DNA from: Candidatus Methanomethylophilaceae archaeon
GTDB taxonomy: Archaea > Thermoplasmatota > Thermoplasmata > Methanomassiliicoccales > Methanomethylophilaceae
Reading direction: 5' to 3'
Length of the DNA stretch: 40,607 nucleotides
Assembly: GCA_017540825.1 (NCBI GenBank)
Contig: JAFYAH010000035.1
Location: forward strand, 1-40,607
Within the stretch, counting starts at the first letter, position 1, and every line of letters starts with the position of its first letter. A model generated the notes under the pieces. The model saw nothing but the letters and a program-made list of their open reading frames with translations, had not been told where the DNA came from and did no database searches. The translations under genes were made by a program, and so were the position numbers. Positions 28,097-37,011 of the stretch are shown one piece after another.

Positions 28097-28441
28097 ATGC
28101 CATTCGTCTCTAGGATTCCGATGAAAGAGGGAAAGATCTCCAGTCAGGTCGTGAAAGAGCTGGACCAGCTCCACCTGATGCTGAGGATGATACGCGCGAT
28201 AGAGGAGAACCAGCCCATCGGCATCATAAAGCTCTCCGAGATCTTCGACCTTCCCAGCCACAAGGTGAGGTACATGCTCCGCATCCTCGAGAACGACAGC
28301 GTGATTTCCCCGTCTTCCAACGGATGCACGCTTAACAGCGGATACGAGGAGTACGTGGAGCACCAGCTGTCCGCGCTCCGCATGATCAGGTCCAAGACCG
28401 CCGAGATCGAGGACGAGTTTTCCAGAGCCGAAGATTCCTGA
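28097..28441 (+). CDS. Small winged-helix protein
   Basis: This is a 114-residue winged-helix DNA-binding protein. A helical N-terminus (KELDQLHLMLRMIRAI) is followed by the HTH segment IGIIKLSEIFDLPSHKVRYMLRIL and a wing (DSVISPSSNG). The last 35 residues form a helix that could dimerise. ATG 28121 (MKEGKISS), preceded by AGGA, is an alternative start. It lies just upstream of the SRP RNA and divergent from tyrS. The target is unknown. Confidence 0.7.
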   Translation: MPFVSRIPMKEGKISSQVVKELDQLHLMLRMIRAIEENQPIGIIKLSEIFDLPSHKVRYMLRILENDSVISPSSNGCTLNSGYEEYVEHQLSALRMIRSKTAEIEDEFSRAEDS

Positions 28442-28470
28442 CCTCTGTATTCCGAGCCTTAGGCAAGATA

Positions 28471-28478
28471 TTTTATAT
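28471..28478 (+). promoter_or_regulatory. TATA box of the SRP RNA
   Basis: TTTTATAT predicts transcription starting near 28500. The 28442-28470 stretch before it contains nothing else recognised. Confidence 0.55.
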
Positions 28479-28499
28479 GGACTGTCGATACAGGCAATC

Positions 28500-28812
28500 G
28501 TCTGGCTTGGCCGGGGCGCTTGGCGTGCCCTACACCCGAAATCGTCAATATGCGGGGGCGACAGCAGGGGACGGCCCCGCTGAACTACCAAGCCCATCGA
28601 GTGACAATGAGATCTTGTCCTGTAGAGTCGGAGTCGGTAAAGAAGACGGTCGGAGGGTCGTCGTTCGTACCTCATCAAGGAAACCGGGTCAGGTCCTGAC
28701 GGGAGCAGCCTCACTTTGAGCTGCCGACGTTTACGGGAAAGCAGGGTTGAGGAGCGGAATGGCAAACTTGGTCTGGGATGAGAGGACAACCTCTGTGGCC
28801 AGGCGCTTCATC
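28500..28812 (+). ncRNA. Signal recognition particle (7S) RNA
   Basis: The conserved helix 8 motif that binds SRP54 is visible at about 28686-28711: GGGTCAGGTCC, then CGGGAGCAGCC. The 5' segment GCGCTTGGC (28516-28524) can pair with GCCAGGCGC (28798-28806), the 5'-3' closing helix 1 of archaeal SRP RNA. The length of about 310 bases is typical. A T-run follows at about 28813. The exact ends are estimates from the promoter and terminator. The 3' end touches the stop of the convergent Sel1 gene. Confidence 0.9.
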
Positions 28813-29317
28813 TTTTTTCGATGCGCTTGAGGGCGGAGGCGGCAGGCTCGTATCCGTGCTCGGCTGACTTCCTGTACCAATAGGCCGCATCGCCGTCGCA
28901 ATCCCCGCTCTCGCATAGCGCCGCATAGGCGTACTGGGCCTCCGGGACCTCCTTCTCGGCCGCTTTGAGATACCACTCCCCGGCCTTGGAACGGGACTGC
29001 GGGACCCCGGCCCCCTCCTCGTAGAGCTGCCCCATCCTATACTGGGCCATGAGATGGCCGGACTCTGCCGCCGACCTGTACCATCTGGCGGCCTCCTCCC
29101 AGCTCCTGTCGTACATGATGCTGCCGCGGTTGCACTCCCCCAGCATGAACTGCGCTTCCACATGTCCGGACTCGGCCGCGATGCGGAAGTCCTTGGCGGC
29201 CTCGGAGATGGCCCCGGGATCGTCCTCCGTGACATAGAGGGCCATGCCCGCTTCGAACGTCTTCTGCGCCTTCCTGTCCGGGGACGGATCCCCGCTTCCC
29301 TTCTTGAACAGCCTCAT
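28808..29317 (-). CDS. Sel1-repeat protein
   Basis: This 169-residue protein is made of Sel1-like TPR repeats: AAESGHVEAQFMLGEC, AAESGHLMAQYRMGQLYEEG and AAEKEVPEAQYAYAAL are successive units of about 36 residues. These solenoids mediate protein contacts; the partner is unknown. The start is five bases after the CGA that ends the marker-2 gene, suggesting co-transcription. It ends in TGA. Confidence 0.85.
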   Translation of the reverse strand: MRLFKKGSGDPSPDRKAQKTFEAGMALYVTEDDPGAISEAAKDFRIAAESGHVEAQFMLGECNRGSIMYDRSWEEAARWYRSAAESGHLMAQYRMGQLYEEGAGVPQSRSKAGEWYLKAAEKEVPEAQYAYAALCESGDCDGDAAYWYRKSAEHGYEPAASALKRIEKR

Positions 29318-29322
29318 CCCGT

Positions 29323-30297
29323 TCGCCTCCTGGATACGCAGCCAGTGATTATGTCCTTCTCGAAGTCGAAGACCACGGCCGTCTCGGACCCGTCGGTTAT
29401 CCTCAGCACGCGCGTGTCGTCCACCTTCCCCACGACGGCGCCTTCGCAGCCCACCTCAGAGAACAGGGATATGACCTCCTCGGAATGCTCCGGAGGGCAT
29501 GCGAAAACGAAGCCGCAGCCCTGGTAGGTGAGCGCCCATTTGATCGGGTCGACCCCGTCGGGGATGGGTATGCGCGTGACGTCGACGGTCCCGCCCTTGC
29601 AGGAGGACTCCAGCATCATCCCCAGGGTCCCTATGTGGCCCGGGTTGCTCATGTCCTTGCAGGCGTGGGCCAGATGCCTCCTCCCTATCTCCGCGACGGC
29701 CTCCATCTGCCCGCGGACCACCTCGTCCGGCTTGTCCACCGTGGTGACGTACGCGTAGGGGATGTCGTCCGGATACCACCCGACGGTGTCTATCACGAAC
29801 ACGATGTCGTCGCCCGGCCGGGCGGTGCTGCTGAGCAGGACGGCATCCTTGCGCACGCAGCCTACTATCGATATGTCTATCGCGTCGTAGTTGCAGTCGG
29901 GGTGCGTGTGCCCCCCTACTATCGGCACGCCGAACTTCCTGATCCCCTCGCGCATGCCGCGGATTATGCTGTCCTGGCTGCCCGTCGTCCCTATGGACAT
30001 CACGTCGACCATGCCCAGCGGCCTGCCACCCATGGCGGCTATGTCGTTCACGTTGACCAGGACGGCGAAGTACCCTGCGAGATACGGATTGGTCCGCATC
30101 AGGGACTCCATTATCCCGTCGGCGGCGAACAGGACGTACTTCTCTCCCACGTCCAGCACCGCCGCGTCCTCCCCCTCCGCAGCGTAGACCTGCGGGAAGC
30201 CCGCGGTCGGCAGAAGGTCGACTACCTCGTGTATCTTGTTCTTCCTCGTGACTCCGGGGAAGGTCCTGATGGCCTCTGCCATCTCCTTGACTGACAT
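29323..30297 (-). CDS. AIR synthase-like protein, methanogenesis marker 2 family, ends at CGA
   Basis: This is a PurM/HypE/ThiL-fold ATP-binding protein of 324 residues. GEDAAVLDVG near the N-terminus is the family nucleotide segment. LVNVNDIAAMGGRPLGMVDV, IVGGHTHPD and GHIGTLGMMLE match the archaeal protein called methanogenesis marker 2, conserved in methanogens and of unknown reaction. GGAG eight bases before ATG 30297 supports the start; ATG 30330 is in frame. CGA (29323-29325) follows GCVSRR, giving the usual family length. Under the standard code three codons later TGA (29314) overlaps the Sel1 start. Confidence 0.85.
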
Positions 30298-30320
30298 TTG
30301 TATCGCTCCGTTGCGGCTGA

Positions 30321-31265
30321 TCGACGCCATAGGCCTCCTCTGCGGAGGAACAGCATGACGAGGATGCACAACGCCGTGGTTATTCCGATGATGAGCAGCC
30401 ACATGTGGTCGTACTCCGACAGCGGCAGCTGGATGTTCATCCCGTAGTAGCTGAACATCATGGTGGGGATCGACAGGACCAGGGTTATTATGGTCAGGAA
30501 CTTCATGACGATCGCGAGGGAGTTGTTCAGGTCCGACTCCACCAGCTGCCTGGTACCCTTGATGATCTGGCTGTAGGTGTCCGTCATCTCCAGGGCCTGG
30601 CTGGTCTCGATCTGGACGTCGTCCAGCAGCTCCCTGTCGTCCTCTGAGGAGACGAAGCGGGACTGCTTGCCCATCCTCTCGACGATCGAGGCGTTCACCG
30701 ACAGCGACGTCTTGAAGTAGACCAGGTTGGACTCCAGCTCGTGGAGCTCGAACAGGTCGTCCCTGCGGGTCGCCTTGCGGATGGACTCCTCGATGGCCAT
30801 CCTCTTCACCTCGATGTACTTCAGGTCGGCCTGGTAGCTCATGGCCACCCTGTACAGTATCTGCAGGACGAAGCGGGGCCTGTTGCAGAAGTTCACGGCG
30901 CTCGCGTTCTTCGCCTTTCCCGAGAACATGTTCGACACCGCGAACAGGTCCATAAGGGAGACGGTGACTATTGCCGTGTCGGTGACGGTGATGGACAGGG
31001 GGTAGGTTGCGAACTCTTCCCTCCCGTTCCTCCACTCGCGCACTGGGGCGTCGATGAGGATGAGGGTGTATTCCGGAGTCGCCTCCGTCCTCGATCCCTC
31101 CTCGTCGTCCAGAGCGGCGGTGAGGGCCTCGCGGTCGATCCCCAAGGTGCGCTGGACGAGGTCGATCTCCTCGGCCGTGGGGTTGACCATGTTGATCCAC
31201 ACATCGGCACCGATCTCCTCGGTCTTCACCGGATGTCCGTTCTCCATGGCGTAAACATCGATCAT
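30321..31265 (-). CDS. corA: CorA-family magnesium transporter, ends at CGA
   Basis: This is a pentameric divalent-cation channel subunit of 314 residues. It has a soluble N-terminal domain, a long stalk helix, and two C-terminal membrane helices with the signature YGMN between them. The protein ends FLRRGGLWR, the basic tail typical after helix 2. The next codon is CGA (30321-30323), the only in-frame CGA. The standard frame runs into the marker-2 gene to 30222. ATG 31265 is chosen because AGGTGG lies six bases upstream; the in-frame GTG at 31274 is part of that ribosome site. Confidence 0.92.
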
Positions 31266-31275
31266 CTCGTCCACC

Positions 31276-32868
31276 TCAGATCAGGAATGACACTATGACC
31301 ATTACGAACATCAGGAGGACAACGTTGGAGATGGCGGCCGCCACCTTGCCTCCCGTGTCCTCGCGCCTCTCCTGGTCTCTCATCCCGGCCTTTTCCAGCA
31401 CCCAGTCAATCCAGCCCGCAAATATGAAACCTCCGTCAAACGGATAGGCCGGAAGGGCGTTAGATATGGCCAGGAGTATGTCCAGCCAGAATATCCAGTA
31501 CAGCAGCGACAGGAATATCCATGTGAGGTCGCCGGCCGGGGCGTCGTACCACCACTTGACGTTGTCGGGTATCGGGGACATGCCGTTCATCGGCCCGGAC
31601 AGGTATCCCAGGAACGACTTCACGTACGATATGGGCGTCCCGTCGTTGGCGGAGAAGGGCGAAGCGGCCTTGTCCATAAGGATTCCAGGGGTCGTGAGCG
31701 CGAATCCGCCCATGTTGACCACCACTCCCAGGAACCCGACTCCTCCGGACGAGGACAGGACGACAGGGTCGTGGTAGACGACCGTGGGGTCGCTGGAGAC
31801 CGCTACGGTGGCGATGACCACCGAGTCCCCCGGGGAGGTCGTCCTCATCGCCGACGTGAACTCCTGGACTGTGCCTATGAGCCTCTCCTCGCCCCCTATC
31901 GTGATCGAATAGAGGAACTCCCCCGGCGAAAGACCCGCCGAATCGGCCGGGCTGGATTTCACGACGCTCTTCACGAACGCTCCCATCTGCACTGCCGTGG
32001 CGGTGCTTCCGCTCTCGCCCTTGTAGTCGTAATGCAAAATGTACCTCTTGGTCGGATCGAAGGTGCGCCCCGGATCCTCGAACTGCATGGACACGACGCC
32101 GCTGGCCACAGCGGACTCCAGCGGATATACCGTCGGCGATCCCTCCTCGGACGCGCCGGTCACCAGGGCCGTCAGCGGTATCCCCGATGCGAAGGCGGGG
32201 GAGCCCTTGTCCATGCCGTAGACGCCGGGATCGTCTTCGTACGGAGAGGATATGGATGCGCAGGAGAGCATCAGGATGAGGATAGCCGCTATCGCGCAGA
32301 ACGTGTTCACGGTGATCCCCGCGGCGTACACGTCCATCCTGGGCCTGCGCGGCGCGACCTTCATCTGCTCCTCGCTGGGCTCCACGAACGCTCCCAGAGG
32401 GACCACCGCGTAGAGGAGGCCGGTCGAGTCGACGTCGATCCCGTTGGAGCGGGCCTGTATCCCATGCCCCATCTCGTGGACGACCATGGCGAACAGCAGC
32501 GCTACTATCCCGTAGCTCAGCGGGAGGATCGGGTTGAACCCGGGTATGGCCAGGGCGTACTCGATCCCGACGGACGAGCTTCCGATCATCGACGGCAATG
32601 CCATCAGGGCGACGACCAGGGTGTACATCATCAGCAGGAGCAGGACCGCCGAGACCAGCTTCGAGACGAAGCCGAAAGCCCTCCAGAACCTCCTGTAGCG
32701 GCCGATGCGGCCCATCGCCGATATCCCCAGACGGGTCTTGACCATCAGCGCCGGGCCGTACTTGACCAGGTGGAGCCTTTCCGCCTTCTCCGGGTTCCTG
32801 TAGACCCATATGTAGACGGGCACGTATATGGCCAGAAGGACCAGGAGTGCTATGTAGGCGGTGCTCAT
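31276..32868 (-). CDS. Site-2 protease family membrane metalloprotease (M50)
   Basis: This is an intramembrane zinc protease of 530 residues. HEMGHG is the zinc-binding HExxH motif in a membrane helix. A PDZ-like extracellular region follows (GLSPGEFLYSITIGGEE). NALPAYPFDGG is the C-terminal motif supplying the third zinc ligand. It probably cleaves membrane-bound regulators. The TATA element at 32891-32899 lies 26 bases before ATG 32868, suggesting a leaderless mRNA. It ends in TGA two bases from the corA ribosome site. Confidence 0.9.
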   Translation of the reverse strand: MSTAYIALLVLLAIYVPVYIWVYRNPEKAERLHLVKYGPALMVKTRLGISAMGRIGRYRRFWRAFGFVSKLVSAVLLLLMMYTLVVALMALPSMIGSSSVGIEYALAIPGFNPILPLSYGIVALLFAMVVHEMGHGIQARSNGIDVDSTGLLYAVVPLGAFVEPSEEQMKVAPRRPRMDVYAAGITVNTFCAIAAILILMLSCASISSPYEDDPGVYGMDKGSPAFASGIPLTALVTGASEEGSPTVYPLESAVASGVVSMQFEDPGRTFDPTKRYILHYDYKGESGSTATAVQMGAFVKSVVKSSPADSAGLSPGEFLYSITIGGEERLIGTVQEFTSAMRTTSPGDSVVIATVAVSSDPTVVYHDPVVLSSSGGVGFLGVVVNMGGFALTTPGILMDKAASPFSANDGTPISYVKSFLGYLSGPMNGMSPIPDNVKWWYDAPAGDLTWIFLSLLYWIFWLDILLAISNALPAYPFDGGFIFAGWIDWVLEKAGMRDQERREDTGGKVAAAISNVVLLMFVMVIVSFLI

Positions 32869-32890
32869 CCTTCGGAGTTATACGCTCATT

Positions 32891-32899
32891 CTATAAAGG
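32891..32899 (-). promoter_or_regulatory. TATA box of the M50 protease
   Basis: CCTTTATAG on the minus strand is centred about 26 bases before ATG 32868. It falls after the CGA end of mptE (32907-32909) but inside the extra seven codons that the standard code would add to mptE. Confidence 0.5.
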
Positions 32900-32906
32900 G
32901 ATGACA

Positions 32907-33569
32907 TCGGTATACGAGCTCGACCCCAGGGGGGTTCATGCCCTCTATTATCCTTCTCGCCCACCGGAGCTTCCTGGCCTTCGTGCTCTGGTCGGAGCCT
33001 TCCTTGGGCGTCGGATGCTCGTAGTCGAATCCCGGCAGCAGGATCCTGCGGCAGCCGAAGTGCCTCGCGAAGCAGACCGCGCGGTCGCCGTCGGTGAACC
33101 CTCCGAAGTTGTACACTATGTCGCGCGGGGCCGACTGGGTGGTGAGGGCCACCGGGCCCTTCAGAAGCCCCGCGTACCTGCTGACGAGGTCGGCGTTGTC
33201 CCCGTGGGCGTGTACGAGGGTGAGGGCGCCGCGGGAGCTGGCCTCCATCTGCGGGCCGATGTCCCCGTCGAGATCGGTCACGACCACGTCCGGAAGGATG
33301 CCCATGGCCAGGAGGCGGCCGACAGAGGACCCGGACGCGATGAGGGCGCCTTCCGTCCCGAGCCTATTGATGTCCTCCTCCAGCCCCGGCGAGTTACCGA
33401 AAACGGTGCAGGACTCCCTTACGCGGGACCCGGCCTCGTCGTCGGAAACCAGGTCGTCGTTGAGGGTCACCGAGAGCAGGACCCTCACGCAGGCCTCGTC
33501 GTCGTAGCGGGAGTAGCCCATGTCGGAGAGGATCTCCTCGTACACAGGCTCCCACTCGGTAAACCGCAT
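32907..33569 (-). CDS. mptE: Archaeal 6-hydroxymethylpterin pyrophosphokinase MptE, ends at CGA
   Basis: This enzyme activates 6-hydroxymethyl-7,8-dihydropterin with ATP in tetrahydromethanopterin (or folate-like) synthesis. It is a DUF115 protein of 220 residues. VTDLDGD, VHAHGDN and NFGGFTDGDRA are the conserved active-site segments. CGA (32907-32909) follows GVELVY. The standard frame continues seven codons (CHPFIE tail) to TGA 32886, across the promoter of the next gene. The start overlaps the end of the DUF373 gene by 14 bases. Confidence 0.88.
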
Positions 33570-34734
33570 CGTACTCCTCCCCCAGGTCGTCGTCCTTGGA
33601 CTTCCTGCCCTTGCGTCTTATTATACTGCGCTTCTTCGACTGCTTGTCGCGCTTCACGCGCCCCACGAGGAAGTTGACGACCAATGTGAGGGCTATCCCT
33701 GCGGCGACCTCGAGGATCCCTATGTCCAGCATGTGCCAGTAGCCGATGTAGGTCATCAGCACGTCCAGAGAGCCGGTCGCGACCAGCGCGTATGCGGCCA
33801 GCGTCAGCCCGGATATGGCGTAGCTCGTCCTGAAGACCCTCTCGTTCTGGTAGTCCGCGATGATGTTCCCCGCTATGTAGAGCATCAGGGAGATCACCAT
33901 CGGCCATATCAGCGACTCCACGAAGAAGATGACCTTCGGTATCTCGTTCTGGAAGTACATGTTCTGGATCTCCAGGTAGTCGTAGACGGCGGATATGACG
34001 AGGAAGGCCACGGCCACGGCCAGGAACAGGAGCTTGGTGGACTCCTTGAACATGTTGTTGTAGACCCTGGCCTTCAGCTTCTTCAGGCGCTTCCCGACGC
34101 TGTATCCATACAAGATGAGGACCAGGCCGGCGGCCAGCACGGCAAGCCCGCTGGACATCCTGGCGATGCCCGAGATGTCCGGGTCGGATATGTACATCAC
34201 CACGTTGGGGAGCACGAAGAACAGCGAGACCAGCACCAGGAACACGCCTATCGGGGCTACGAACCTGCGCCTCTTGTCAGGGTCGGCCAGCATCTTGGTG
34301 ATTATGTAGAGGTTGCCCTCCAGGCCGGGCGCCTGCTTCACGTACACCCTCTTGGTGGTGACTATCTTCACCCCGCTCAGCAAAGGATAGATGTACTCGT
34401 CCTCGGCCCCGTCGCCGACCAGTATGAGGCCTTCCGGCTTCACGCGCTTCTTCACGGCCTCGAACTCGTCGGAGATGGCCATGTCTGACTTGATCCCGAC
34501 CTGGCTGGCCCCGCATATCAGGGCGACCTCCGCGTCCGTCCCCTCCTTGCGAAGGTCGAGGCAGACCTTTATCGCCGAGAACAGAGCGTTCGTGTCTGAA
34601 TCCTCGGGGTCTGCCATCCCGAGTGCGGTGGCGGCCTCTCTGCAGCGTTCTACGCCTATAAGAGGTGTGGAGACGCCCGCCTTTGTGCCGAAGTCGTCGT
34701 CCCTGTCCACCGCGAGAACCAGAAGCTTCCCCAT
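33556..34734 (-). CDS. DUF373 family membrane protein, ends at CGA
   Basis: This is an archaeal DUF373 protein of 392 residues and unknown function. The soluble N-terminus begins MGKLLVLAVDRDDDFG, has a conserved ALICGASQVGIKSD and LVGDGAEDEYIYPLL, and is followed by several membrane helices from about residue 160. The basic C-terminal tail ends in GEEYDAVY. The next codon is CGA (33556-33558), the only in-frame CGA. The standard frame runs to 33394 inside mptE. Changing this CGA to TGA would be silent in mptE (ACC to ACT, Thr). Confidence 0.88.
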
Positions 34735-34754
34735 GGCCCCCTCATCGGCGTCCG

Positions 34755-34770
34755 GCTAATTATTGTTAGC
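34755..34770 (-). promoter_or_regulatory. Inverted repeat in the DUF373 promoter
   Basis: GCTAA (34755-34759) and TTAGC (34766-34770) are complementary around an A/T-rich centre that is itself the best TATA-like element, about 29 bases before ATG 34734. A repressor bound here would block TBP. The same GCTAA/TTAGC half-sites occur at 201-219. Confidence 0.4.
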
Positions 34771-34873
34771 GACAGGATGCTTGTCGAAGCGCTGACGGCC
34801 TGCCCTCAAGCGCACGGGAAGGGCGACGTCCATCGGTAAGGATTAAGAACGGGTCCCCTCAATACGTCCCCCC

Positions 34874-35515
34874 ATGCGGATAAGGTGGCATGGTCATGCG
34901 TGCTTCGAGTACGGGAACTCCGAGCACACTGTCGTCGTGGACCCTCATGACGGCCGTTCTCTTGGAATCAAGCCCCCTGCCGCTTCGGCGGACATAGTCC
35001 TCATGACCCACGAGCACTACGACCACAGGGCATCATGGATCATCGGCGGCAAACATGAGGACGTCATGGCCAGGGAAGGCCCCTTCGAAGTGAAAGGGCT
35101 GCCTGTGGAGGGCTTCCGCACGTTCCACGACTCCACCGGCGGCAGCGAGAGGGGGCTGAACACCATGTACATGTTCGAGATGGACGGGATCAGGATCTGC
35201 CACTGCGGAGACCTGGGCTGCATCCCCGACGAGCAGACTATGTCCAGGATCAAAGGGGTGGACGTCCTGATGGTGCCTACGGGCGAGGTCTTCACCATGG
35301 TGATGTCCGACGTCCGCAGGTTCATCGAGCAGGTGAACCCAACCATCGTGGTCCCCATGCACTACAGGGTGGGGGGGCTGACGCTCCCGATAAGCACCAT
35401 CGACGAGTTCCTCGAGATAATCCCCGAAGAATACGTGGACTACATCGGGAACGAGATAGACGTGACGCCGGACGACCTCACCGAGATGAAGGAATGCTGG
35501 ATATTCGAGCGCCGA
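34874..35515 (+). CDS. MBL-fold metal-dependent hydrolase, ends at CGA
   Basis: This is a metallo-beta-lactamase fold protein of 213 residues, related to the UPF0173 group. The N-terminal HACFEYG, the metal site THEHYDH, the later CHCGDLG, and the C-terminal PMHYR are in place. The substrate is unknown. CGA (35513-35515) follows CWIFER. The standard code adds seven residues, mostly Arg and Pro, to TGA 35536. It is convergent with the ribosomal cluster, 61 bases away. Confidence 0.86.
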
Positions 35516-35576
35516 CGGCGGCGTCCCGAATCATGACGGACGAAAAGAAAAAAGGAAACAGTTTATGGCCCTGGGC

Positions 35577-36236
35577 TCAGTAGAGCGCGAGGCCTTCTTC
35601 TATCTTGCCCATCTCTATGGGGGTGGTGACGTCCCCCACGAGGACTCCCCGGCTGTTGGCTACGGTACCTGCCCCCAGTACGCGGGACCCGTGGTTCACG
35701 GTGGTCTTGTAAGGCTCCACCTTCAGGACCTCGGATATGAGATCCATCTCCTCCTCGGAAGCGTCCATGTAGCAGATACAGCCCTTGTTGGTGGCCCTGC
35801 AGACGGATCCGACCGTCGCGCAGTCCCCTATTGACGACCTGACGCACTCGACACCCAGGAAGTCCTGGATCTCCTTGACAGTGGCCTCCGAGAACTCGGG
35901 GTTCAGGATCGCGCCGTTGTCGTTCAGGAGGATGTTGTTCCCTGCCGCGTTCAAGGGCTCGGAGAGCTTCATGCAGGGGATGAGCGAGGAGATGGCCTCG
36001 AGCTCGCCGTCCTCTATCATGCCGGTCACCACGGCCCCGTTGGAGTTCATGGCCACTAGGGAGCCGACCACGAAGGAGCCGGAGACGGTCGTCGAGACCG
36101 CCTTGACCCCCAGGGCCTCCTCCACGTCCTTGACGAACTCCGGAGCCGAGTTGGCCGCCACGAGGGCGAGGCTCTCGTTGGCCACCGCGAACACGCCTAT
36201 GTTGGGATTGCCGCCGTAGCGCGAGAGCCTCATCAT
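35577..36236 (-). CDS. eif6: Translation initiation factor 6 (aIF6)
   Basis: This factor binds the 50S subunit and prevents premature joining with 30S. It has 219 residues with pseudo-fivefold repeats, visible as NSNGAVV, LNDNGAI, NKGC and NSRGVLVG. ATG 36236 is chosen over GTG 36245 because GGAG lies eight bases upstream. It is the last gene of the S19e-PDCD5-L39e-L31e-aIF6 cluster, six bases after the L31e stop. It ends in TGA. Confidence 0.95.
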   Translation of the reverse strand: MMRLSRYGGNPNIGVFAVANESLALVAANSAPEFVKDVEEALGVKAVSTTVSGSFVVGSLVAMNSNGAVVTGMIEDGELEAISSLIPCMKLSEPLNAAGNNILLNDNGAILNPEFSEATVKEIQDFLGVECVRSSIGDCATVGSVCRATNKGCICYMDASEEEMDLISEVLKVEPYKTTVNHGSRVLGAGTVANSRGVLVGDVTTPIEMGKIEEGLALY

Positions 36237-36241
36237 AGCGT

Positions 36242-36505
36242 TCACTCCGAGAGAGAGACCTCTACGAGGCCGTCGTCGTACTTCACGGCCTTCACAGAGA
36301 TCCTGGAAGGGGGGTTGCGGATTCCGTTCTTCCAGAGCCTTTCGTTGACGCTGGCGTCGATCCAGACCTTGTCCTCTTCGGTCTTCATGTGCCTTGCGAT
36401 GAAGATCCTGACCTCTTTCACCGCACGGTTGGTCCTGCGGGTGCGGGGGGCCATCTTTGCTTTCCTGAGCGGGACGACCATGATCCTCTCGATTTCGTCT
36501 GCCAT
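36242..36505 (-). CDS. rpl31e: Ribosomal protein L31e
   Basis: This large-subunit ribosomal protein has 87 residues. The segment IMVVPLRKAK followed by APRTRRTNRAVKEVRIFIARHMK is the family core. ATG 36505 (MADEIERI) is chosen because the ribosome site GGAGTGA is just upstream; the in-frame codon directly before it is CGA, which also rules out the longer start. Its start lies five bases after the L39e stop. Confidence 0.95.
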   Translation of the reverse strand: MADEIERIMVVPLRKAKMAPRTRRTNRAVKEVRIFIARHMKTEEDKVWIDASVNERLWKNGIRNPPSRISVKAVKYDDGLVEVSLSE

Positions 36506-36510
36506 TCGAA

Positions 36511-36666
36511 TCACTCCTTAAGTTTGCTCATGCGCCACGACCTTCTCTTGGGGTGGCGGAGGAACTGCCTGTTGGTCCTCATCATGACCCAGGCGGGAAC
36601 GCGGCGGTTCTGCTTGATCTTCTTGTTGAGCCTGGTCTTCATTGCCGGGGGCTTTGTGCTTGACAT
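36511..36666 (-). CDS. rpl39e: Ribosomal protein L39e
   Basis: This is a short (51-residue) basic large-subunit protein lining the exit tunnel. It contains [20 protein letters not shown], the family signature, and ends [16 protein letters not shown] precedes the ATG. It sits between PDCD5 and L31e with gaps of two and five bases. Its small size means automatic gene callers may miss it. Confidence 0.95.
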   Translation of the reverse strand: MSSTKPPAMKTRLNKKIKQNRRVPAWVMMRTNRQFLRHPKRRSWRMSKLKE

Positions 36667-36668
36667 GA

Positions 36669-36998
36669 TTATCTCCTCTCGATTTTGATCTCCCTCTTCT
36701 GAGGGACGATCTGTGCAAGGATGTTCTTCAGCATGGCGTCGTCGATGACGCCCCTGAGTCTTCCGCTCTGAGCGAGCTGGATGAGCTGGACCTCTACGGA
36801 TTCGGCCAGCTGCGGGTTGGCCAGCTTGATGTTCGCCAGCCTGTCCCTGGCCTCGGGAGTCAGTATCTGTCTGAGGACAGACTGCCTCTGCGACTCGACC
36901 TCTTTGGCCTGCTCTTCCTGAGCGGCCTGGTTCTGGGCCTGCTGCTGCAGTTCCATCAACCTTTTCTGTCTGAGCGCTGCCAATTCAGGGTCTTCCAT
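36669..36998 (-). CDS. PDCD5-family DNA-binding protein
   Basis: This is a 109-residue PDCD5-related protein (TFAR19 family) of the archaeal ribosomal cluster. A Gln-rich helical N-terminus ([19 protein letters not shown]) precedes the core [18 protein letters not shown] and the C-terminal [17 protein letters not shown]. Family members bind DNA; the exact role is unsettled. It ends in TAA two bases before L39e. Confidence 0.93.
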   Translation of the reverse strand: MEDPELAALRQKRLMELQQQAQNQAAQEEQAKEVESQRQSVLRQILTPEARDRLANIKLANPQLAESVEVQLIQLAQSGRLRGVIDDAMLKNILAQIVPQKREIKIERR

Positions 36999-37011
36999 GC
37001 CGAAGCCTCCT

